Below, piece by piece: positions 7,800 to 15,500 of a stretch of DNA of 32,986 bases; positions within the stretch are counted from its first letter, which is position 1, and each line of letters opens with the position of its first letter. The notes beneath the pieces are model-generated. The model did no database searches, was not told the DNA's origin, and saw nothing but the letters and a program-made list of their open reading frames with translations. The stretch spans positions 1 to 32,986 of IMG/VR virus record IMGVR_UViG_3300009370_001627; one strand, written 5' to 3'. The translations under genes were made by a program, and so were the position numbers. The stretch comes from a virus.

Positions 7800-9004
7800 G
7801 TATTTTTCGAGAACATAAATCAATAGCAGACAGATCAGCGGCTGATAGAAAGCGCCATAAGCAAAAAATTGATAAAGCTCTCCGCGAGGGAATTAAGGAT
7901 GTTGTAGCGGATGAATCAATCATCGGCCAAAGTGGAAAGAAAAAAGTAAAAATACCAGTAAAAGGCATAAAAGAATATCAGCTTGTTTACGGCGAAAATA
8001 GTAAGAATGAGAAAGTTAGCTCTGCCGGAGATAAAAAGGTTGAGAAAGGGCAAATTGTACGCCGAACCCAGAAAAAGGGCCAACCATCTGGAGGCAAAGC
8101 CTCGAAAGATCCTGGAGAAGAATATTACGAAGTAGAAATTACCCTTGAAGAATTGGCCGAGTATCTTTTCCAAGATTTAGAGTTGCCAGATTTAGAAAGA
8201 AAAAAGTTCAAATTCATCCAGCATAAGAAATTAAAAAGATCGGGCTTTAGAAAGCAGGGCATGCGCTCACGTCTCTCAAAAAAAGAAACAATCAAAAGAA
8301 AGATTCGTCGAAAGAAGATGGCCATCGCCGCAGGAACTTTTTCAGAGGAAGGAGAAGAGAGATTCCCCTTTCACAAAGACGATTTAAAATATAAACATAT
8401 GAAACTCAAGTATGAGGAGAATAACTCTGCCGTTATCTTCTTCCTAATGGACGTCTCGGGATCCATGGGAAAAGATAAGAAATATATGGCTAGAAGCTTT
8501 TACTTTCTCCTCTATCAGTTTTTAAATTATAAATACAATAATATAGAAGTAGTATTTATTTCTCACTCTACAGACGCAAAAGAGGTTACGGAAGATGACT
8601 TCTTCAAAAAAGCAACTAGCGGTGGTACCGTTATTTCCACAGCATTGGAGCTTGAAAAAGAAATCATATCTAAGAGGTATCACCCCTCCAGTTGGAATAT
8701 CTATACTTTTTATTCTGGCGATGGAGATAATTTTTCTTTTGATGATTCGAAGGTTATAGACTTGTTCAGAGAGTTGAAGGAAGTAAATCAAATGATTTGT
8801 TACGCCGAGATAGATCCTTTCGCTCACCCGGAGTCTGCACTTGGAGAACTTCTCAGTAACTCATTCAATTATAATACTAGCGAGGCGTCAAAATTGTGGC
8901 TTAAATTGAACCCGTTGGTCGATGAAAACTTTAAAAAAATAAAAATTGTAAAGCCGTCACATATTTGGCCATCGTTTAGAAAATTATTCGGAGGAGAGCC
9001 ATGA
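7796..9004 (+). CDS. yeaH: DUF444 / YeaH-like von Willebrand A domain protein
   Basis: A 402-residue protein of the bacterial YeaH (DUF444) family, compared with roughly 425 residues in E. coli. The N-terminal half is basic, with the family elements ITLEELAEYLFQDLELPDLE (residues ~116-135) and a Lys/Arg-rich helix. A VWA domain follows, with MIDAS motif DVSGS (219-223), FYFLLYQFL, the second metal loop SGGT (275-278) and GDGDN (308-312) where E. coli has SDGDN. YeaH partners the kinase/AAA+ protein YeaG in starvation responses of proteobacteria. The gene overlaps the gp14-like gene by ATGA at its start and SpoVR by ATGA at its end. All key metal-site residues seem intact, so the protein looks functional. 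Confidence 0.88.
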   Translation: MSIFREHKSIADRSAADRKRHKQKIDKALREGIKDVVADESIIGQSGKKKVKIPVKGIKEYQLVYGENSKNEKVSSAGDKKVEKGQIVRRTQKKGQPSGGKASKDPGEEYYEVEITLEELAEYLFQDLELPDLERKKFKFIQHKKLKRSGFRKQGMRSRLSKKETIKRKIRRKKMAIAAGTFSEEGEERFPFHKDDLKYKHMKLKYEENNSAVIFFLMDVSGSMGKDKKYMARSFYFLLYQFLNYKYNNIEVVFISHSTDAKEVTEDDFFKKATSGGTVISTALELEKEIISKRYHPSSWNIYTFYSGDGDNFSFDDSKVIDLFRELKEVNQMICYAEIDPFAHPESALGELLSNSFNYNTSEASKLWLKLNPLVDENFKKIKIVKPSHIWPSFRKLFGGEP

Positions 9005-10302
9005 AAGATTGGACAATAAAAGATCTTGAGGAGTGGGATGATAAGATCTGCAAAATCGCAAAAGAAAAATATGATTTAGATTGGTTTCCGATTGAGTATG
9101 AAATTTTGAACTATCACGAAATGATCGGCGCCATGGCTTATACCGGCCTCCCAACTCATTATCGCCATTGGTCCTTCGGAAAAAACTTTGAGAGAACCAT
9201 AACGAGATACAATCTTGGGATGGAGGGTCTCCCATATGAGATGATTATCAATTCAGACCCCTCAATCGCCTACTTGATGCTGGAAAATCCAATGAGCACG
9301 CATTTGTTGACTATGTCTCACTGTGTGGGACACTCAGATTTCTTCAAAAATAACAGAATGTTCAAAGAAACAGATCCAGCAAATATAATTTCTAGATTTA
9401 AGTCCGCCGGCAAAAGAGTTCAAGCTTACATCGAGGACCCAAGTATCGGAATTGATAAAGTGGAGCGCGTCTTGGACGCATGTCATGCGATTCAATATCA
9501 ATTGCCAAGAACGCCAGGAATTAAAAGAAAAACCGAGGCCGAAGCAAAGGCTGCTCTTTTCAAAAAAACAAAAGGTCTTCTAGACGTCCAAAGTGGACTA
9601 GTCCAGCGTGATTACAACTTAATCAAATTTATTAAAGAAAACGCCAGAGATTTGGAGGATTGGGAACAGGATCTAATGAGCATGGTAGAACAAAGATCTC
9701 TCTATTTTATGCCTCAAGCTCAAACTAAAATTATGAATGAGGGCTGGGCTGTCACAATTCATGAGAAAATAATGAAAGATTTAGATTTGCCTGACAAATA
9801 TCATTTATCATTTTTGAAAACCCACAATCAAGTTGTGAGGCCAATCGTGGGGAGAGTAAATCCCTATCACCTTGGATACATGCTCTTCAAAGATATCGAA
9901 GAAAAATATGGTTTTGAGGAATGCAAGGCGTCTCGACAGATACACAATGATGAATCGTTTATACGGAAATATCTCACCGAGGAGTTATGTAGGGAACTTA
10001 ATCTTTTTAGTTATTCCTATCACGGCGCCACAGGCAATTACACTATTTCTGAAATTTCTGACGAAGAAGGGTGGAAAAGCGTTAGAAACAATCTAATTAA
10101 AAATACAGGACTAAAAGGAATTCCAGTTGTTTATGTTAGCGATTATGACAAGAAAACAAACACACTCTACATTAATCACGAACACGACGGGCGGGATCTT
10201 GATTTGTCGTATGCCAATCGAGTATATGAACAAATATGTTCCTTGTGGAAAGACGAAGTGTGTTTTACAACAATAATTGAAGGGGAACCTTGGGAATTTT
10301 AA
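9001..10302 (+). CDS. SpoVR / YcgB family protein
   Basis: A 433-residue SpoVR-family protein, shorter than E. coli YcgB (about 510). Conserved blocks are visible in order: HWSFGKNFE (56-64), YEMIINSDPSIAYLM (79-93), SHCVGHSDFFKNN (106-118), VERVLDACHA (154-163), QTKIMNEGWA (241-250) with His254 following, NPYHLGYMLF (287-296), and DESFIRKYL (317-325). The histidine and glutamate residues in these blocks suggest a metal-binding, metalloprotease-like fold, although no biochemical activity is firmly established for the family. In bacteria spoVR is commonly genetically associated with prkA and DUF444, as here. The gene overlaps DUF444 by 4 nt and ends one base before the PrkA ATG. The missing length is mainly in the region around residues 170-210, where YcgB carries a longer linker. 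Confidence 0.88.
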   Translation: MKDWTIKDLEEWDDKICKIAKEKYDLDWFPIEYEILNYHEMIGAMAYTGLPTHYRHWSFGKNFERTITRYNLGMEGLPYEMIINSDPSIAYLMLENPMSTHLLTMSHCVGHSDFFKNNRMFKETDPANIISRFKSAGKRVQAYIEDPSIGIDKVERVLDACHAIQYQLPRTPGIKRKTEAEAKAALFKKTKGLLDVQSGLVQRDYNLIKFIKENARDLEDWEQDLMSMVEQRSLYFMPQAQTKIMNEGWAVTIHEKIMKDLDLPDKYHLSFLKTHNQVVRPIVGRVNPYHLGYMLFKDIEEKYGFEECKASRQIHNDESFIRKYLTEELCRELNLFSYSYHGATGNYTISEISDEEGWKSVRNNLIKNTGLKGIPVVYVSDYDKKTNTLYINHEHDGRDLDLSYANRVYEQICSLWKDEVCFTTIIEGEPWEF

Positions 10303-10303
10303 C

Positions 10304-12244
10304 ATGACTGATTCAAAAACTAATAAATTTTTAAAGATAGCGGAAGAGCACAAGAAAGGAAGTAAGAGAGAGAAGTTCCACGGAACTTTTTCTGAATTCC
10401 TGGAGTTGTTTGAGGGTGAGCCCGGTGTCGCTATCTTGGCGCATAAGAGGCTATATGAAGCGATTATCAAACACGGCATTACCAGAATGTCCGAAGAGGA
10501 TACCCGGTGCAATAATCTCTTTAATGGAGATGAACTAAAGACATATGACTATTTCCAGAGCAAATTCTTTGGAATGGAAAGATCACTGGTGAAGATTATG
10601 AGATATCTACACTCCGCAGCCATGAAGGGTGAAGAGAGCAAGCAGGTCCTCCTCTTGCTCGGCCCGGTAGGTGCTGGTAAATCAGCCCTCGTAGAGCACA
10701 TTAAACGGGCCCTGGAGGAGGCCGGCCCACTTTATGCACTTGAGGGGTGCCCAATTAATGAAAACCCCCTACACCTCATTCCACGGGGTTTAAGGGCACA
10801 ATTCAAAGATCTCTATGGAGTTAAAATCGAGGGCGACTTATGTCCAGTGTGTAGACACAAACTTTTGGAAGAACTGGAAGGAGATTATATGTCATTCACA
10901 GTGAGAGAAACTTCCTTCTCAGTCAGAGGACGCCGAGGAGTTGGCGTTGTTCCCCCTATGGATGCAAATACCCAGGATACAAGCATTCTTATAGGGTCAG
11001 AAGACATTTCAAAGCTTGACCTATACCCAGAGGATGATCCGAGGGCCTTAAGCCTCAACGGGGCGTTTAACGTGGGAAATCGCGGTATTGTTGAATTTGT
11101 CGAGGTTTTCAAGAACGAGATTGAGTTCTTACATACGATGATTACGGCAACTCAGGAAAAAGCCGTTCCCAGTCCTGGAAAGGGAGCTATGATTTATTTT
11201 GATGGTGTTATCCTCGCCCACTGTAATGAAGCCGAGTGGAACAAGTTTAAGTCCGAGAACACCAACGAGGCGATTTTAGACAGAATCGTTCGCGTCAACG
11301 TTCCTTACTGTCTTGAGGTTGACGAAGAGCAGAAGATTTATAAGAAAATGCTAGACGAATCCGACTTTGATTCGCACATCGCGCCACACACACTTGAAAT
11401 TGCAGCCATGTTTGCCGTTCTGTCCAGACTCAAAACATCAAACAAGGTCGATCCGATGACCAAGATGAAGATTTATAATGGCCAAGATATCGTTGAGAAG
11501 GGTTATGTTAAGAAAATTGATATCAATGACTTGCGAGATGAGGTTCGAGACGAAGGAATGACGGGGATCTCCACCAGATTTATTATGAAGGCTATCGACG
11601 CTGCCCTTGCCGACTCTGAAAACAATATGGTAACTCCAATTTCGATTAGGGATGCGCTGATCAAGCAAGTCAAAGAGCAGGTTGTCGTCGAGGAGCTAAG
11701 AGAAAAGTATCTTTCATTCCTCCAGAAGGAGCTTCATGACGAATATTTGAAAATCCTTGAAAAAGAAATAACAAAAGCGTTTGTTTCAGCGTACCAAGAG
11801 CAGGCAGAGTCTCTGTTCGATAATTACCTCGATCACGCCGAGGCCTATGTCAACGGAACGAAAGTCAAAGACAAAACGACCAAAGAAGAGATGAATGCAG
11901 ACGAAAGTTTCTTGACCTCAATCGAAGAGCAGATTGGAATCGTTGGATCCGCAAGAGAAAACTTCAGAGCGGATATCACAGCCTACATGTTCTCCAAGTT
12001 GAGAAAGAAAGAGAAGATCGACTGGACTTCTTATGGCCCCCTTAAGGAAGCGATTGAAAATAAATTGTTGACATCTGTTCGAGAGATTTCAAGAATTGTT
12101 ACGAAATCCAAGTCGCGAGACAAGAAACAACAAAAGAAATATAGTGAAATGGTGCAGACCCTAATGGAAGAATATGGCTACAATGAAGACTCCGCCAATG
12201 AAATTATCAAGTATGCATCAAATAATCTGTGGCGTGATAGTTAA
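10304..12244 (+). CDS. prkA: PrkA / YeaG-like AAA+ serine kinase (possible protease)
   Basis: From ATG 10304 the protein has 646 residues, almost exactly the length of E. coli YeaG. A TTG at 10277 would add nine residues inside spoVR and is less likely. The AAA+ domain shows Walker A GPVGAGKS (120-127), the family segment NPLHLIP (~154-160), a CPVC pair (180-183), NRGIVEFVEVFKNE (259-272) and ILDRIVRVNVPY (324-335). The C-terminal half is helical and basic, as in the PrkA kinase-like domain. PrkA was described as a serine kinase, and in Bacillus more recently as an ATP-dependent protease. Full length and intact ATP site point to an active enzyme. It ends the three-gene cassette and is followed by a strong terminator at 12274. 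Confidence 0.9.
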   Translation: MTDSKTNKFLKIAEEHKKGSKREKFHGTFSEFLELFEGEPGVAILAHKRLYEAIIKHGITRMSEEDTRCNNLFNGDELKTYDYFQSKFFGMERSLVKIMRYLHSAAMKGEESKQVLLLLGPVGAGKSALVEHIKRALEEAGPLYALEGCPINENPLHLIPRGLRAQFKDLYGVKIEGDLCPVCRHKLLEELEGDYMSFTVRETSFSVRGRRGVGVVPPMDANTQDTSILIGSEDISKLDLYPEDDPRALSLNGAFNVGNRGIVEFVEVFKNEIEFLHTMITATQEKAVPSPGKGAMIYFDGVILAHCNEAEWNKFKSENTNEAILDRIVRVNVPYCLEVDEEQKIYKKMLDESDFDSHIAPHTLEIAAMFAVLSRLKTSNKVDPMTKMKIYNGQDIVEKGYVKKIDINDLRDEVRDEGMTGISTRFIMKAIDAALADSENNMVTPISIRDALIKQVKEQVVVEELREKYLSFLQKELHDEYLKILEKEITKAFVSAYQEQAESLFDNYLDHAEAYVNGTKVKDKTTKEEMNADESFLTSIEEQIGIVGSARENFRADITAYMFSKLRKKEKIDWTSYGPLKEAIENKLLTSVREISRIVTKSKSRDKKQQKKYSEMVQTLMEEYGYNEDSANEIIKYASNNLWRDS

Positions 12245-12273
12245 ATAAATCAACCAGATTGATCATAAAGCGA

Positions 12274-12310
12274 AATCCTCGTAAGAAATCTTACGGGGAT
12301 TATTTTTTTT
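12274..12310 (+). terminator. Rho-independent terminator after PrkA
   Basis: A 12-bp stem: AATCCTCGTAAG (12274-12285), loop AAAT, CTTACGGGGATT (12290-12301), then a run of eight T. It closes the transcript that carries neck genes and the PrkA cassette. Confidence 0.92.
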
Positions 12311-12490
12311 AAAAATAAATTAACTTTTATTGTCTTTTGGGGTATCGCTTGAGTACATACAACCCGATGGACAGGCATGTGCCTTTCCGTCGACGTTTTT
12401 GAAGGAATTAAACGTTATAAAAATTCAACAAAAACAACGCCAAACTAAAAGAAAATTAAGTATTCTTTGTTTGGCAATATTATTTTTTTA
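12311..12490 (+). ncRNA. Structured leader or small RNA between two terminator hairpins
   Basis: The 234 bases between the PrkA terminator and the fibre gene hold no clear gene but several hairpins. H1: GGGGTAT (12339-12345) pairs with ATAC-AA-CCC (12357-12365). H2: CGATGGA-C-AGGC (12365-12376), loop ATGT, GCCT-T-TCCGTCG (12381-12392), 11 pairs with one mismatch. H3: ACGTTT (12393-12398) with AAACGT (12410-12415), its loop holding GAAGGAAT. A terminator-like hairpin follows at 12439. The layout suits either a free small RNA or an attenuated 5' leader of the fibre gene. The class is not recognised: no tRNA, riboswitch or ribozyme signature was found. Short frames inside (for example from ATG 12377, 23 codons) lack ribosome binding sites. 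Confidence 0.45.
12439..12489 (+). terminator. Terminator-like hairpin upstream of the fibre gene
   Basis: GCCAAAC and AAAGAA (12439-12453, with a two-base bulge) pair with TTCTTTGTTTGGC (12463-12475), followed by AATATTATTTTTTT. About 13 pairs, half of them A-T, plus a T-rich tract. It lies only 22 nt before the small upstream ORF, so it could act as an attenuator. Confidence 0.6.
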
Positions 12491-12510
12491 ACAATAAAGG
12501 AGAAGATAAT

Positions 12511-12552
12511 ATGAAACAAAAAACAACAATTAGGAGGATAACAAATGTCTGA
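12511..12552 (+). CDS. 13-codon upstream ORF / leader peptide
   Basis: MKQKTTIRRITNV, preceded by a strong AAGGAG site (12497-12502) at ideal spacing. It ends with TGA at 12550-12552, overlapping the fibre start ATG at 12545. Its tandem AGG AGG arginine codons (12532-12537) are also the Shine-Dalgarno sequence for the fibre gene. Translation of the leader would therefore pass through the fibre ribosome binding site, implying coupling or control. Alternatively it is the remnant 5' end of an older fibre gene (see the internal start at 14018). Confidence 0.5.
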   Translation: MKQKTTIRRITNV

Positions 12553-15500
12553 TTTAAATAATGCACTTATATATTCACAGGCAGGACTTATAACTTCAGA
12601 TGCTGACACAGGTGTCAGCATTAAGGGCGACGACTTTACAATTGAGGCTTGGATTAAAATTACTCAAGCAGAGTATGAAAGTATCACAGTTGGTACGGGC
12701 TTGTTCAATGAATGGACAGCTGATCATAAGAACTTTTTTGTAAACATTCTTCCCACAGGCAATGCCTGGGGAGAGGGTAAACTTTTTTACCTAAACGGGG
12801 ACGGAGGTGTTGGACAAAATTCCCCTCCCGCTGACCCACAGGTGTCAGATTTATCCTTTCCTTTTGGTGACTCGCCTGTTCATGTCGTGGTTACAAGGAA
12901 ATATGATAGTTTAAATAATAAAACTATTCGAAATGTGTACTTAAACGGAAATAAAGCGTTTACAAGCGTTTTGGACTCCGATGGCGAGTGGAGTGGAGAT
13001 TCCACCGGCCTGGATGCTGATTACAACCTATACTTTGGAGGTCATGCTGAATTTAACTGGAGCTTTCCGGAAGGATCACGGGCATGGGACCTTAGTGTTT
13101 GGAGCCAAGCGGCAACAGATGCGGAAGTAGAAGAGCTTTATAGCGAGTCGCTATTGGAAGTAGGACTTCTATACGATATTCGTCTAGAAGACAACTTTGA
13201 AAACAGTGTCTCCGGAGGCGGGATTGTTACTCAGGTGTCCTTACAGGGCCTTGCAGTAAACGACCCAACTTTGATAGGTATTGTTTCGGACGGAAGCCCC
13301 CTTCCAAATGCGGGGATCATTAGCGATCCGAACTTCCAAGATTGGACTGGTACTTTTGTCGCCGGCCATGATGGAGCTGGAAAAGCTGTTGACCTTGGTG
13401 TCGATGGTAACCACTTACAATTGACGCCTATTGGTGGAGGAAACTTTACTCTCGCCGGATATTTCTATCTGGACTCAGTTGACTTTGCTAGCATGGAAAG
13501 AGATTCAGCCCCCCTCTTCGTCGATTGGTCGGTAATGGGAAGAAACTTTTTTGTTTATGTTCCAACAGGGGGAGACCACGCGGGAAAACTGTCCTTCACT
13601 TCCGGCGCTGGAACTGATGAACAGTCGGCCGATCTTCGCGGCCCACAATTCCCAATGGATCAGTGGGTTCACGTCATCGCCAAAAGAGTGGGTGATACTA
13701 TTCAACTATATTTGGATGGTGTGCTTGTGGCTGAAGAGTCAGGCGTTTTGACTGGTGGAGACACAAGTTATATCTCTGATGATGTGGTCAATGGCCCTCA
13801 CGAGCCATATTGGAACTATTGGGGATCTCACTATGCACCAGCCGAAGGTGGCGAAGCTGCCTACTGGTACAACAAGTTCGGCATCGGCGGTCACTCATAT
13901 GACTGGGGCCGATTCCCAGGTAAGATTGATAAAGTGCTTATTTACGACCGAGCACTTTCAGCCGACGAGGTCGTAGAACTACATAACAACAATGGAGAAA
14001 TCCAAGGAGAAAATAATATGTCTTATAAATTTAAAATTAGTGGTCCAGGAGTCTCAATGTCAGACGATTGGCCATCAGAACAAGTTCTGAAAGTTTGGTC
14101 AGATGACTCAAAGGGAACTCTTCTATTCGAAGGCGCCCTTGCCAATGACGACAGCACGCAAGTCCCGTTAGAGTGGACAATGACCGGCATTAATAGCATT
14201 ACTGCTGGAATGTACTTCCAGTTGGAAGATCAATATGATGATGGTATGCTAGACCCTGATGGTCAGGCTGTTCAGTTTGCTATTCTTGACGCCTCTGATG
14301 TGGAGCAATTCCAAGCAACCCTTGCAGTTGGATCAGATGAACTTGACTATCTTGATCTCAACGACCTTGGCAGCGACTATCTTGAAATGAAGGTTAATGC
14401 TTCGGCCGATGGATTCGAATATGTCCAGGTACCTTCCGGCGGCCCAGTTGTCGTCCGCACAAGAATCCATCATGATCAATTGAGAATGCCTTCTCACGAT
14501 GAATATGAAGCAGAACTTGTCGGCGAATTCGCAACTCCAACCCTCGCGGTCGCAGGTGGAGCAGGTTTGGGATCGCTTCAGGTCCAAGGACTTCCGCTTG
14601 AATATATGGGCGTTGACCTTGATGTGGACAATTACGGCCTCCGTGGAGACGGTGTTGGCCAAATGATCGTCAACAAAGCAAAATTAGATGCCGACATTAC
14701 TGAAATCGAGGACGTTATCGTTGCACTCAAGTCTGGCTCTGCGAGCACAATTATGGATTTGGACATTATGTTCAATACACACGAAACCGCAACCGGCCTC
14801 GAAGAAGACGGCACCTACTTGGCAAATCCAGATTTGATGTTTCTCTCGGGCGCTGTAAGTCTTAAGGACGCTGATAGGTTGCTCAATAATGCTGTAAAAG
14901 AGGAGAAAGAACGCATCGACGCGCTCCTTTCGGGTTCGTCCGTTGATCTTGATCAGTTGGTTGAATTGATTGCAGCTTATGAGAACGCTGATAGCGATAT
15001 TGTTGATACTATCACAACTCTCCAAGCGGACGTTAATCAAAACGAAGTTGACGCTGATGCATCTTTCGTTGCAGCAACCTCTGACCGTGCTTTAATCCGC
15101 ACTGAAATCTCTGACGCCAAGGTCGTTCACGACGCTGAAATCGTTGCCGCTAAAGTTATCGCTGACGCTGCTCTCGCTTCCGAAGCTGCTCGCGCTCTTG
15201 CCGCTGAAGCTGGAATTCAAGCCGCTCTTGACACCCAAGAAGCAAAAGAAGCTGCATATGAAGTGTCTAACGACGCTGCTCTCGCTTCCGAAGTTACTCG
15301 CGCAACCGCTGCTGAAGCTGTCCTTCAAGGCAATATCGATGAAGTTGTGGGAGACCTCGCTTCTTACGAGTCTGCCAATGACGCTGCTGTCCTCGTTGAG
15401 AGACTCCGCATTGACGATATTCTTTCGAATGTGGATCCTGCGGCCCTCGATTCATTGACAGAAATTGTCACAGAAATGCAATCAATCTCTGGCTCTTTGT

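Noticed and set aside
10277-10303. TTG start giving PrkA nine extra residues
   Set aside because: It lies inside the spoVR gene, and the ATG at 10304 gives a length and N-terminus typical of the family.
12339-12395. tRNA or tRNA-like gene in the fibre leader
   Set aside because: There is no T-arm GTTCRA, no acceptor stem closure and no anticodon arm at the right spacing; the hairpins do not form a cloverleaf.
12330-12490. Short frames in the fibre leader (from TTG 12330 and from ATG 12377)
   Set aside because: They lack ribosome binding sites, overlap the hairpins and the terminator-like stem, and resemble no known protein. Translation is possible but not supported.
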